This document shows, piece after piece, positions 9,349 through 17,741 of a stretch of DNA of 64,000 bases. Within the stretch, counting starts at the first letter, position 1. The number at the start of each line of letters is the position of its first letter. The notes below the pieces were generated by a model. The model was not told where the DNA came from and did no database searches. It was given only the letters and a program-made list of their open reading frames with translations. The position numbers were made by a program, and so were the translations under genes. Origin of the DNA: Porphyromonadaceae bacterium UBA7332 (lineage in GTDB: Bacteria > Bacteroidota > Bacteroidia > Bacteroidales > UBA7332); the NCBI GenBank assembly GCA_002471225.1, contig DKPO01000042.1, positions 26,434-90,433 on the forward strand, given 5' to 3'.

Positions 9349-10266
9349 TCATTTAAGATCCAGTAGCTGTTTTGTTTCTTTGATTTTCTCGTCAGTAGGC
9401 ATTTGAGCATCAAGCCAATGAATTTTAAAGCCACGACGCTCCATTCCGCGAAACCATGTCATTTGTCGTTTAGCGAACTGATGAATAGCTATTTCAAGCC
9501 CTTCATACATCTGTTGATATGAAATCTCTCCGGTCAGATATTGCGTCATGAATTTATATTCTAATCCGTAATAGATAAGATCCTCAGGAGAAATACCCTC
9601 ATTAAGTAATCCCTGAACTTCATCCAGCATACCTTCTTCGAAGCGAGTACGTAAACGGCGTGATATTTTTTCGCGTCGAAGCTCTCTATCGATATCTATT
9701 CCAATAATCAGACTTTTTAAAGGTTCGAATTCATTGATATCCGGAGATTGATGCTGGTAGTATTCTTCAATCTCGATTGCACGTATAGCGCGTTTAGCCG
9801 TATCGACATCCGTTGTATTATGAAGCTGCTTATAAGTAGAGAGGATTGCGGTTAACTCTTCAAGAGACTTATCAGCTAAGCGATCACGTAATTCTTTATT
9901 TTCAGGGACAGCCAGTAATTTATATCCTTTTAAAACGGATTCGATGTAAAGTCCTGTTCCCCCACATAAGACAGGTATTTTGTTTTTCGCTTTAACAGAT
10001 TCGAAAGCGGTAAAGAAATCATGTTGATATTCATATACATTATACTTATAACCGGGTTCGCATATATCGATTAAATGATAGGGGACTGTTTCTCCGTCAA
10101 CCGTATAATCTGCTAAATCTTTGCCTGTACCCAAATCCATTCGGCGATAGATCTGGCGCGAGTCGCCACTAATAATTTCTGTCTGAAGATCATGAGCCAA
10201 TGCTGCGGCAAAAGGAGTTTTGCCGGATGCTGTCGGGCCAATGATCGTTATTAACTCATAATTCAT
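9349..10266 (-). CDS. miaA: tRNA dimethylallyltransferase
   Basis: Transfers a dimethylallyl group to N6 of A37 in tRNAs that read codons starting with U. The P-loop GPTASGKT is at residues 10-17, followed by the conserved SGDSRQIYRRMDLGTGK segment that binds the prenyl donor and tRNA. The FAKRQMTWFRG motif lies near the C-terminus and takes part in tRNA binding. The 305 residues match the normal family length. It lies 38 bases after fcl on the same strand, so it is probably read from the gmd-fcl transcript, an unrelated-function neighbour. No hairpin was seen between them. Confidence 0.95.
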   Translation of the reverse strand: MNYELITIIGPTASGKTPFAAALAHDLQTEIISGDSRQIYRRMDLGTGKDLADYTVDGETVPYHLIDICEPGYKYNVYEYQHDFFTAFESVKAKNKIPVLCGGTGLYIESVLKGYKLLAVPENKELRDRLADKSLEELTAILSTYKQLHNTTDVDTAKRAIRAIEIEEYYQHQSPDINEFEPLKSLIIGIDIDRELRREKISRRLRTRFEEGMLDEVQGLLNEGISPEDLIYYGLEYKFMTQYLTGEISYQQMYEGLEIAIHQFAKRQMTWFRGMERRGFKIHWLDAQMPTDEKIKETKQLLDLK

Positions 10267-10304
10267 AAGTACATCACTTATTTTAAGATAGAAAGGGAAG
10301 ACGA

Positions 10305-11351
10305 TTATCTATAATAAGAGTTATAGACTTCGCGAATACCTTGTTCTAATGATATTTGGGGTATAAATCCTAAAGATTTTAATTTAGAATTATCCATTAA
10401 TTTACGGGGAGTACCATCCGGTTTGGTAGAATCCCAAACGATTTGTCCCTGGTAGTTTACAATGCTTTTTACTAATTCGGCTAAATCTTTAATCGGCAGA
10501 TCTGAGCCACTACCTATATTAATATGCGAAGGCGTACATTCCGGTGCATCATACGTTTGCATCAGATATACGCAAGCTGCAGCCATATCATCTACATGAA
10601 GAAACTCACGAAGCGGAGATCCGGTGCCCCATAAAGTTATATGTTTATGGTTAATGCCATACTTATTCAGTATATCAGTGATTTCTTTCTCTGAATGGTT
10701 GCCTGAAACTCCTTCGATCGGAAAACGGTTAAGATCGTTACGGATCTGGTTCCAGTCATTCGCCAATAGTAATTTACCGAGATGCATTTTGCGTATTAAA
10801 GCGGGGAGAACATGACTTTTTTCAAGATCATAATTATCATTCGGACCATAAAGATTTGTCGGCATGACAGAAATATAATTATCTCCGTATTGGCTATGAT
10901 AAGCCTCACACATCTTTATACCTGCAATTTTAGCTAATGCATAAGGTTCATTGGTAGGTTCCAAAAGACCTGTCAGTAAAGCTTCTTCTCTGATTGGCTG
11001 TTCTGCCATTCGTGGGTAAATACATGACGATCCCAGAAACATTAGTTTTTTCACTTCGTTTTCGTGAGCAGCATGAATAATATTATTCTGAATCATCAGA
11101 TTTTCGTATATAAACTGTCCTTTATAGGTGTTGTTGGCAACAATACCACCTACTTTAGCAGCAGCCAGAAATACGTAGTCCGGTTTTTCTATTCTGAAGA
11201 AATCGTTTACTGCATTCTGATCTGTAAGATCCAGCTCTTTATGTGTACGTAATACGAAATTAGCGAATCCTTTTTTTTGCAGATTTCGCAGAATGGCTGA
11301 TCCAACCATTCCGCGATGTCCTGCGATATATATATTAGAATTAATTTCCAT
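10305..11351 (-). CDS. fcl: GDP-L-fucose synthase
   Basis: NADPH-dependent 3,5-epimerase/4-reductase that turns GDP-4-keto-6-deoxymannose into GDP-L-fucose, the second step after Gmd. The Rossmann turn GHRGMVGS is at residues 11-18. The SDR-type catalytic residues are a serine in GSSCIYP (about 107-113) and Y137 with K141 in [10 protein letters not shown]. At 348 residues it is longer than E. coli Fcl because of an insertion around 195-235, a form I associate with Bacteroidetes. Its start lies 5 bases after the gmd stop, a clear operon. GDP-fucose feeds capsular or surface glycan fucosylation in gut Bacteroidales; no glycosyltransferase is beside it here. Confidence 0.96.
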   Translation of the reverse strand: MEINSNIYIAGHRGMVGSAILRNLQKKGFANFVLRTHKELDLTDQNAVNDFFRIEKPDYVFLAAAKVGGIVANNTYKGQFIYENLMIQNNIIHAAHENEVKKLMFLGSSCIYPRMAEQPIREEALLTGLLEPTNEPYALAKIAGIKMCEAYHSQYGDNYISVMPTNLYGPNDNYDLEKSHVLPALIRKMHLGKLLLANDWNQIRNDLNRFPIEGVSGNHSEKEITDILNKYGINHKHITLWGTGSPLREFLHVDDMAAACVYLMQTYDAPECTPSHINIGSGSDLPIKDLAELVKSIVNYQGQIVWDSTKPDGTPRKLMDNSKLKSLGFIPQISLEQGIREVYNSYYR

Positions 11352-11356
11352 CTTGT

Positions 11357-12508
11357 TTATTCAAAATAGTTCAGTGTTTTATATCCGCCATTATGAAGAT
11401 ATACTTCTTTTTTCGTAAGCATAATATCATATAGAACCATATCTTTACATAGAGCCTGCAGATCGTATTCAGGGATCCAGCCCAGAACAGTTTTTGATTT
11501 AGTCGGATCTCCAATCAGAAGTTCTACTTCAGTCGGGCGGAAATAAGCAGGATCCACTTCTACAATCGTTTCTCCTAATCTGTTCTCAATAGCATCCAGA
11601 TATTCTTCTCCGATTACTTTTTTAAACAACTCTTTATTTAAGCCTGAGAAAATACCTTTTTCGTTTAGGCCTTCACCTTCAAATTTGATTTCGATACCAA
11701 CTTCTGCAAAACTAAGTGTAACAAAGTCACGAACCGTTGTCGTAATACCTGTAGCAATAACATAATCCGAAGGTTTGTCTTGCTGAAGAATCAGATGCAT
11801 GGCACGCACATAGTCTTTCGCGTGTCCCCAGTCGCGTTTAGCAGAAAGATTTCCGAGAAACAGTTTCGATTGCATACCTAATGCCATACGGCTGGCAGCC
11901 CGCGTAATCTTACGTGTAACGAAGGTTTCTCCGCGCACAGGAGATTCGTGATTGAATAATATGCCGTTAGATGCATGCATATCGTAAGCTTCACGATAAT
12001 TCACTGTAATCCAGTATGCGTATAGTTTTGCACAAGCATAAGGGCTTCGGGGATAAAAAGGAGTTGTTTCCTTTTGTGGAATTTCCTGTACCATACCATA
12101 TAGCTCAGAAGTAGAAGCCTGATAGATACGCGTTTTTTTAGTCAAGCCCAATAAGCGAACCGCTTCCAGTATACGTAAAGTTCCCAACCCATCCGCATTG
12201 GCTGTATATTCGGGAGAGTCGAAACTTACCTTCACGTGACTCATTGCCGCTAAGTTATAGATTTCATCCGGTTGAGTTTCCTGAATAATCTTTGTGATAT
12301 TCAGAGAATCCGTTAAATCACCGTAATGCAAAAAGAAGTTTCTGTTTTCTACATGCGGGTCCTGATATAAATGATCGATACGATCTGTATTGAACGACGA
12401 AGAACGACGTTTAATACCGTGTACGATATATCCTTTTTTCAGTAGATACTCGGCTAAATAAGCACCATCTTGTCCGGTAATACCGGTTATTAAAGCAACT
12501 TTATTCAT
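11357..12508 (-). CDS. gmd: GDP-mannose 4,6-dehydratase
   Basis: Converts GDP-D-mannose to GDP-4-keto-6-deoxy-D-mannose using tightly bound NADP. The nucleotide-binding motif GITGQDG is at residues 9-15. The catalytic set is in ASTSELYG (T132/S133/E134) and YACAK (Y156, K160). The conserved segments [16 protein letters not shown] and [16 protein letters not shown] are intact. The 383 residues match the family. It is the first gene of gmd-fcl(-miaA), giving the complete route from GDP-mannose to GDP-L-fucose. A terminator for the upstream carboxyltransferase operon lies just before it, and a TATTTTTG (-7-like, minus strand 12559-12566) overlaps that terminator's flank and may be its promoter. 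Confidence 0.97.
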   Translation of the reverse strand: MNKVALITGITGQDGAYLAEYLLKKGYIVHGIKRRSSSFNTDRIDHLYQDPHVENRNFFLHYGDLTDSLNITKIIQETQPDEIYNLAAMSHVKVSFDSPEYTANADGLGTLRILEAVRLLGLTKKTRIYQASTSELYGMVQEIPQKETTPFYPRSPYACAKLYAYWITVNYREAYDMHASNGILFNHESPVRGETFVTRKITRAASRMALGMQSKLFLGNLSAKRDWGHAKDYVRAMHLILQQDKPSDYVIATGITTTVRDFVTLSFAEVGIEIKFEGEGLNEKGIFSGLNKELFKKVIGEEYLDAIENRLGETIVEVDPAYFRPTEVELLIGDPTKSKTVLGWIPEYDLQALCKDMVLYDIMLTKKEVYLHNGGYKTLNYFE

Positions 12509-12554
12509 AACTATATTGATTTTAGCGAATAGAAGGCTATATGACCTACATTAA

Positions 12555-12615
12555 AAAACAAAAATAGTGAAATAGCTATATGAAGCAATAAAGCTTATAA
12601 ACTATTTCACTATTT
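12555..12615 (-). terminator. Terminator of the mmdA/biotin-carrier operon
   Basis: A perfect 14-bp inverted repeat (12562-12575 with 12602-12615) surrounds a 26-base loop. On the minus strand it is followed by a T-rich run copied from the A-tract around 12551-12564. It sits about 18 bases after the biotin-carrier stop. Confidence 0.75.
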
Positions 12616-12632
12616 ATATATAGAATATCGGA

Positions 12633-12953
12633 TTATCCGATAACGATCATAACAAAATCTTTTGTTACACGCATGCCCGGTTCAACGCAAATCTCCTGGA
12701 TTGTACCTGAAACAGGGGCGCATATTCTGTTTTGCATTTTCATAGCCTCCTGAATCATCAGGACTTGTCCTTTCTTTACAGTGTCACCCACTTTTGTATC
12801 TACACTGATAACCGTTCCCGGAAGTGTTGCTTTAACTTCTCCTTCAATCGGAGCAACCCATGTCGGACGATTAATAAACTTCTTAGTAAGAAGTGTCTTG
12901 TATTTACGGGCTGTTACAGCAAAGTCAACTAATTCGTTTTGTTTGTTATGCAT
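12633..12953 (-). CDS. Biotin carboxyl carrier protein, companion of the first MmdA
   Basis: A small carrier whose biotinylated lysine shuttles CO2 between carboxylase or decarboxylase subunits. The start is set at the ATG giving MHNKQNELVDFAV at 12953; a TTG two codons earlier is less likely. The 106 residues end in a complete biotinyl/lipoyl domain (about 33-106) with the canonical EAMKM site, the lysine being residue 72. An N-terminal segment of about 30 residues replaces the Pro/Ala-rich linker found in the second carrier of this window. It starts 12 bases after the carboxyltransferase gene, so the two form an operon. No biotin carboxylase or membrane beta subunit follows it. Confidence 0.88.
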   Translation of the reverse strand: MHNKQNELVDFAVTARKYKTLLTKKFINRPTWVAPIEGEVKATLPGTVISVDTKVGDTVKKGQVLMIQEAMKMQNRICAPVSGTIQEICVEPGMRVTKDFVMIVIG

Positions 12954-12965
12954 AATCAAAAAAAA

Positions 12966-14513
12966 TTAGAATGGAGGAAGACCATGTTTTTTACCCGGAC
13001 GAAGTTCTTCTTTATTTTTAGATATTTCTAAAGTATGAAGCAGGATTTCGCGAGTTTCTTTCGGTTCGATAACAGCATCGATGAAACCATTAGATGCAGC
13101 TACATACGGATTTGCGAATTTATCCACATATTCCTGCACTTTGATTTTGCGCATTGCTTCCGGATCTTCTGCTTCCATAATTTCCTTGCGGAAGATAATG
13201 TTTGCAGCACCTTCAGGTCCCATTACCGCAATTTCAGCACTTGGCCATGCGAAAACGAAATCGGCACCTAAGTGACGAGAGTTCATAGCGATATACCCCC
13301 CACCATAAGCTTTACGTAAGACAACTGTGATTTTTGGAACAGTTGCCTCTGAGTATGCATAAAGAACTTTTGCACCGTGACGGATAACTCCTGCATGCTC
13401 CTGATCAACCCCCGGTAAGTAACCCGGCATATCCTCAAGGGTAACAATCGGAATATTAAATGAATCGCAGAAACGAATAAATCGGGCTGCTTTATCCGAA
13501 CTGTCACAATCAAGAACACCAGCCAGTACCATTGGTTGATTTGCTACAAAACCGACCGTTTCGCCACCCATACGACCAAAGCCAATCACGATGTTAGCTG
13601 CGAACAACTCCTGAACCTCAAAAAAGTCAGAGTCGTCAACAATGGCACGAATTACGTCGCGAACATCATACGGTTGTTTAGGATCAGAAGGAATGATTGA
13701 ATCAATTGAAGTTTTACTTTTTGGTTTTGCAGGTTTCTGAGCAGTAGCTTTTTCAGTATTACTCCATGGTAAGAAGCTGATAAGTTTTTTGATTTGTTCA
13801 AAACACTCAGTTTCGCTTAATGAATAGAAATGTGCATTTCCGGTAATTTCGGCATGTACACGTGCACCACCTAAATCTTCCATTGAGATATCTTCACCAA
13901 TAACGGTTTTGATAACACTAGGTCCTGTGATGAACATGTTAGAGATTTTCTCTACAACAAAAACGAAGTCAGTTAAAGCAGGAGAGTAAACAGCACCTCC
14001 GGCGCAAGGGCCTAAGATAACTGAGATTTGAGGAATAACTCCCGAAGCAATTGTGTTGCGGTAAAAGATTTCTCCGTAACCAGCTAAAGCATCTACACCT
14101 TCCTGGATACGAGCCCCACCTGAATCGTTAATACCGATGATCGGCATTTTCATTTTCAAGGCATGGTCCATGATTTTTGTAATTTTACGGGCATGCTTCA
14201 AACCAAGAGATCCCCCTTCGACAGTAAAGTCCTGAGCGAAGATACCAACCGGTTTTCCATCAATAGTTCCGGTCCCGGTGATAACTCCGTCACCAGGAAG
14301 AACTTTTTTATCCATACCAAAATTACGAGCACCATGTTCTACAAACATATCGTATTCCTGGAAAGATCCTTTATCTAAAATAGCAAGGATACGATTACGT
14401 GCTGTCATTTTACCTTTAGCTTCTTGCTTTGCAATTGCTGCATCGCCTCCGCCTTTTTCAACTAAAGCACGTTTTTCTCGTAGCTTTAAGATGTTTTTCT
14501 TTAAAGATGTCAT
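12966..14513 (-). CDS. Acyl-CoA carboxyltransferase (MmdA/PccB family), first copy
   Basis: Transfers a carboxyl group between a short acyl-CoA, such as (methyl)malonyl-CoA or propionyl-CoA, and a biotin carrier. The 515 residues contain the paired crotonase-fold carboxyltransferase domains. The N half has [19 protein letters not shown] and [13 protein letters not shown], and the C half has EDMPGYLPGVDQEHAGVIRHGAKVL and RKAYGGGYIAMNSR. It ends with KKHGLPPF, as in MmdA proteins. A Lys/Ala/Pro-rich linker (about 247-263) separates the halves. It is a clear paralogue of the copy at 54.9 kb. Only a biotin carrier follows, so whether it acts as a decarboxylase subunit, a carboxylase subunit or a transcarboxylase cannot be read from the sequence. 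Confidence 0.9.
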   Translation of the reverse strand: MTSLKKNILKLREKRALVEKGGGDAAIAKQEAKGKMTARNRILAILDKGSFQEYDMFVEHGARNFGMDKKVLPGDGVITGTGTIDGKPVGIFAQDFTVEGGSLGLKHARKITKIMDHALKMKMPIIGINDSGGARIQEGVDALAGYGEIFYRNTIASGVIPQISVILGPCAGGAVYSPALTDFVFVVEKISNMFITGPSVIKTVIGEDISMEDLGGARVHAEITGNAHFYSLSETECFEQIKKLISFLPWSNTEKATAQKPAKPKSKTSIDSIIPSDPKQPYDVRDVIRAIVDDSDFFEVQELFAANIVIGFGRMGGETVGFVANQPMVLAGVLDCDSSDKAARFIRFCDSFNIPIVTLEDMPGYLPGVDQEHAGVIRHGAKVLYAYSEATVPKITVVLRKAYGGGYIAMNSRHLGADFVFAWPSAEIAVMGPEGAANIIFRKEIMEAEDPEAMRKIKVQEYVDKFANPYVAASNGFIDAVIEPKETREILLHTLEISKNKEELRPGKKHGLPPF

Positions 14514-14535
14514 AAATAAAAGCTATTAATGATAC

Positions 14536-15093
14536 TTATTTCGATGAAGTCTTCGTGCGATAATGGCAACGAACCTTCCCTTTGATGATATTTGAAAGCT
14601 TAGATTTGATTAATTGTTTGCGTATAGGAGAAATATGGTCAATAAAAAGTACTCCTTCTAAATGATCGTATTCATGCTGAATTACACGAGCAATAAAGCC
14701 TTCAAATACTTCTTCTTTTTCCTGGAAATTCTCATCTAAATACTTTATGCGTATTCCCTCCTGACGAGTTACAGACTCGTGAATTCCAGGTAAGCTTAAG
14801 CAACCCTCTTCTCTTGAAACCTCCTCACCGAAAGTCTCAATAATCTGAGCATTGATCATTGTTTTTTTAACTCCTTTATATTCAGGAAAATCATCACTCA
14901 TTACGTCAAGATCAAATACTAACAGGCGAATATCCAGTCCGATTTGAGGAGCAGCCAGTCCAATACCATCCGAATTGTACATTGTATCGTACATATCAGC
15001 CATAAGTTTTTCCAGATTAGCGTATGTCTGATCAATTGGTTGTGCTACTTTGCGTAAAACCTGAGTGCCGTATAAATATATAGGTAAATTCAT
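14536..15093 (-). CDS. def: Peptide deformylase
   Basis: Removes the formyl group from the initiator methionine of new proteins. All three family motifs are present: GIGLAAPQ (residues 43-50), EGCLS (96-100, with the metal ligand C98) and HEYDH (140-144, with metal ligands H140 and H144 and catalytic E141). The 185 residues match the family length. The gene lies 22 bases downstream of the carboxyltransferase promoter region and 17 bases after ruvX on the same strand, so ruvX-def are probably co-transcribed. No terminator was seen between def and mmdA, so transcription may continue. Confidence 0.97.
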   Translation of the reverse strand: MNLPIYLYGTQVLRKVAQPIDQTYANLEKLMADMYDTMYNSDGIGLAAPQIGLDIRLLVFDLDVMSDDFPEYKGVKKTMINAQIIETFGEEVSREEGCLSLPGIHESVTRQEGIRIKYLDENFQEKEEVFEGFIARVIQHEYDHLEGVLFIDHISPIRKQLIKSKLSNIIKGKVRCHYRTKTSSK

Positions 15094-15110
15094 TTTTTGT
15101 AATTGAAATT

Positions 15111-15533
15111 TTAAAATTTGAAACTTTTAGAATCCAGATAAGATTGTAGAATAATCACCGCACTAATCTCATCAACTAACTCTTTTCTTTGTCTGTCTTT
15201 CTTTTTTACACCACCTGTAATCATAGCTTGCTGTGCAAGTTTAGATGTGAAGCGTTCATCCACAAACTCAATTGGAATTTGCGGAATTTCAATTCGTAAT
15301 TTCTCGACAAAAGCCTCTATGTACTGCATGCTTTGAGAAGGTTCATTATTTAAACGCTTTGGTAACCCAAAAACAAGCAGATCAACGGGCTCATTAGAAG
15401 TGTATTCTTTGAGGAATTTCATCAGATCGGTTGCTGAAACCGTCCCTAATCCCCCGGGTATCATACCCAATATGTCAGTAGCTGCGACTCCGCAACGTTT
15501 TTGACCATAATCGATTGCAACAATTCTTCCCAT
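15111..15533 (-). CDS. ruvX: Putative Holliday-junction resolvase / pre-16S rRNA nuclease (YqgF)
   Basis: RNase H-fold protein of the YqgF/RuvX family, implicated in 16S rRNA 5' processing and possibly recombination. The start used is the ATG giving [15 protein letters not shown] at 15533; a longer version beginning MSP would overlap the -7 promoter element. The 140 residues have the expected length. The first acidic residue is in IDYG, a second lies in the [12 protein letters not shown] region, and the conserved FVDERFTSK motif is present, with the final acidic residue in [17 protein letters not shown]. It is divergent from the S41 protease gene and probably leads a ruvX-def transcript. Confidence 0.92.
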   Translation of the reverse strand: MGRIVAIDYGQKRCGVAATDILGMIPGGLGTVSATDLMKFLKEYTSNEPVDLLVFGLPKRLNNEPSQSMQYIEAFVEKLRIEIPQIPIEFVDERFTSKLAQQAMITGGVKKKDRQRKELVDEISAVIILQSYLDSKSFKF

Positions 15534-15539
15534 TGGGGA

Positions 15540-15547
15540 CAAATGTA
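15540..15547 (-). promoter_or_regulatory. -7 promoter element for ruvX
   Basis: The minus strand reads TACATTTG, an exact consensus, ending only 6 bases before the ruvX ATG. A start of transcription at the usual distance would give almost no leader. It supports the shorter ruvX start. Confidence 0.5.
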
Positions 15548-15792
15548 CACAAAATCCTCAAAATTGCGCATATATCATTTCATTTTTAGAAAACGCGTAA
15601 TGATTTTGTATTATTTTAAAAAAGAATTTTTTTATGGAACAGCGCTTGATAAGGCAAGGTTTTGCTCAAAATCAAGAATCGAAAGTCTTACGGAATGTTA
15701 ATTTAGGATAGGATGCTTTTATATTTTAAGCTATCTCATTGATGCTTTGTATAAATTAGGCTTTGTCCGAGGTAAAATATCAAAGATTATTT

Positions 15793-15800
15793 TAATTTTG
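15793..15800 (+). promoter_or_regulatory. -7 promoter element for the S41 protease
   Basis: TAATTTTG matches TAnnTTTG and lies 28 bases before the ATG at 15829. A TTTG at 15762-15765 is 27 bases upstream, longer than the usual -33 spacing. The position rules against the GTG at 15802 as a start, because it would fall at or before the transcript start. Confidence 0.5.
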
Positions 15801-15828
15801 CGTGAAACCTGATTTAAACTCAATACAA

Positions 15829-17508
15829 ATGAAACGATTTAATAAGAAATATGCATTAGCATTTTTCCTTCTATCCCTGGCAGTCTCTAATTTTAATACG
15901 CTTTTTGCACAGGATCAGCGGAATGATAAGAATTTTGAATTAAATAAAAATCTCGATCTTTTTTACAATATCGTTCGCGAGTTAGATCAATTCTATGTTG
16001 ATTCTATCAAACCGGATAAATTAATAATGACCGGAGTCGATGCTATGTTGTCCTCTCTGGATCCGTATACGAATTTTATACCCGAAACGGATATGGATGA
16101 TTTTAAATTTATGACAACCGGCGAGTATGGAGGTATTGGTTCTTTAATAGGAGTAAAAGACGGAGTTATATTTATCTCAGAACCTTATGAAGGATTACCT
16201 GCTTCTAAAAGCGGCTTACGTACCGGTGATGTTATTTTATCGATAAACGGGGTCGATATGAAAGGCAAAAAAGTAGATGACGCTAGCTCCTTATTAAAAG
16301 GAGAAGCTAATACGGATGTTGTTCTTAAGGTGAAGAGATACGGATCAGGACAGATTGAAGAACTAAAGATCCGACGCGAGAAAATTCAGATCAACTCAAT
16401 CGCTTATGCAGATCTGCTTGATTCAAATGTTGGTTACATACAGATATCATCTTTTACAGATAAGACAGGAGATGAATTTAAAGCTGCCTTCCAGGATTTG
16501 AAGAAAAGAGGAATGGAGTCCCTTGTAATTGACTTAAGAGGCAATGGCGGAGGAGTAATGGAAGAAGCTATCAAGGTTGTCAATTATTTTGTGCCTAAAG
16601 GTGAAGATGTTGTTTCGACCCGGGGTAAATTACGCCAATGGGATAAAGTGTATAAAACAACATTAGAACCGTTAGATTCAGTGATACCTTTAGCTATTTT
16701 GGTGGATCAGGGTAGTGCATCGGCTTCGGAGATTGTTTCCGGTGCATTACAGGATTTAGACCGAGCTGTTATTATCGGGAACCGTACCTTCGGTAAAGGT
16801 TTGGTTCAGTCAGCAAGAGGTATTGGTTATAACGGGAATATAAAACTGACAACAGCTAAATATTATACGCCAAGTGGCAGATGTGTTCAGGCTATTGATT
16901 ATAGCAGAAGAAATGCCGACGGAAGTGTAGGGGAGATCCCTGACAGTCTGACTCAGGTTTTTAAAACTAAGAATGGCAGAGATGTGCGTGACGGAGGAGG
17001 AATCACTCCGGATATTAAAACGACACTGACACCGGCTCCAAATATTTTATTTTATCTGGTGAACGATTTTCTTGTTTTCGATTTTGCAAATCAATATGCA
17101 TTTGAGCATCCGCAAATAGAGATGCCTAAGCAATTTGAGTTAAGTGATGAAGATTACAATAAATTCAAGGAGTATGTGAAATCAAAGAATTTTACGTATG
17201 ATAAACAGAGCGAGAAGATGCTTGCCAAATTAAAAGAAGTAGCAAAATTTGAAGGTTATCTGGATGGCTCTGAAAATGAGTTTGCTGCTTTGGAAGCGAA
17301 ACTTACGCATGATGTAGATCGTTCGTTAGATAAATTCAAACCGGAGATCTCTCAATATCTGGCTTCTGAGATTCTAAGACGATATTATTACCAGAAAGGA
17401 TCATCAGCTTATCAGCTAAAACATGATCAGGAATTACCGGAGGCTATTAATATTCTGAAAGATCAGGCGAAATATAATCAGATATTATCGGGAAAAGATA
17501 CTAAATAG
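15829..17508 (+). CDS. Secreted S41-family C-terminal processing peptidase
   Basis: A periplasmic serine protease of the CtpA/Prc type that trims or degrades envelope proteins. The ATG at 15829 opens a 559-residue protein with a signal peptide (MKRFNKKYALAFFLLSLAVS, cleavage near LFAQ). Next come an N-terminal helical region, a PDZ domain (about 95-175, with GEYGGIG and SGLRTGDVILSINGVD), and the S41 catalytic core with DLRGNGGG (235-242), the serine motif GSASASE (295-301) and the catalytic lysine K323 in FGKGLVQ. A C-terminal extension of about 150 residues ends in a Lys-rich tail, as in Bacteroidetes members. It has its own -7 element and a good terminator, so it is monocistronic. Confidence 0.93.
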   Translation: MKRFNKKYALAFFLLSLAVSNFNTLFAQDQRNDKNFELNKNLDLFYNIVRELDQFYVDSIKPDKLIMTGVDAMLSSLDPYTNFIPETDMDDFKFMTTGEYGGIGSLIGVKDGVIFISEPYEGLPASKSGLRTGDVILSINGVDMKGKKVDDASSLLKGEANTDVVLKVKRYGSGQIEELKIRREKIQINSIAYADLLDSNVGYIQISSFTDKTGDEFKAAFQDLKKRGMESLVIDLRGNGGGVMEEAIKVVNYFVPKGEDVVSTRGKLRQWDKVYKTTLEPLDSVIPLAILVDQGSASASEIVSGALQDLDRAVIIGNRTFGKGLVQSARGIGYNGNIKLTTAKYYTPSGRCVQAIDYSRRNADGSVGEIPDSLTQVFKTKNGRDVRDGGGITPDIKTTLTPAPNILFYLVNDFLVFDFANQYAFEHPQIEMPKQFELSDEDYNKFKEYVKSKNFTYDKQSEKMLAKLKEVAKFEGYLDGSENEFAALEAKLTHDVDRSLDKFKPEISQYLASEILRRYYYQKGSSAYQLKHDQELPEAINILKDQAKYNQILSGKDTK

Positions 17509-17524
17509 ACATATTTAAAAATGT

Positions 17525-17574
17525 AAGCGGGAAAGGCTATTTATATATTATAAATAAGCTTTTCCCGCTTTTTT
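17525..17574 (+). terminator. Terminator of the S41 protease gene
   Basis: The 10-bp stem AAGCGGGAAA/TTTCCCGCTT (17525-17534 with 17561-17570) is followed by a T-run on the plus strand and begins 17 bases after the stop codon. The loop is AT-rich and partly self-complementary. Confidence 0.9.
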
Positions 17575-17687
17575 ACTATTAAGTTGAAAAAGTAAATCTT
17601 AAATGGATATGAATTTACAAAATAACAAAAAGCTAAAAAAAAGGTTAGAGACGAGGCTTATTTATACTGAGTCAAAATATAATTATA

Positions 17688-17695
17688 TACTTTTG
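17688..17695 (+). promoter_or_regulatory. -7 promoter element for the NhaC-type antiporter
   Basis: TACTTTTG is a perfect TAnnTTTG, 46 bases before the ATG at 17742. No clear -33 box is seen. The preceding 110 bases after the S41 terminator carry nothing else recognisable. Confidence 0.45.
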
Positions 17696-17741
17696 TCCAG
17701 CTTATAGAAGAGAATTGACATTTATAACTAAACCTAACCCA

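Noticed and set aside
15802..15828. GTG start for the S41 protease giving nine more residues
   Set aside because: It lies only 2 bases after the -7 element and would place extra residues before a clean signal peptide.
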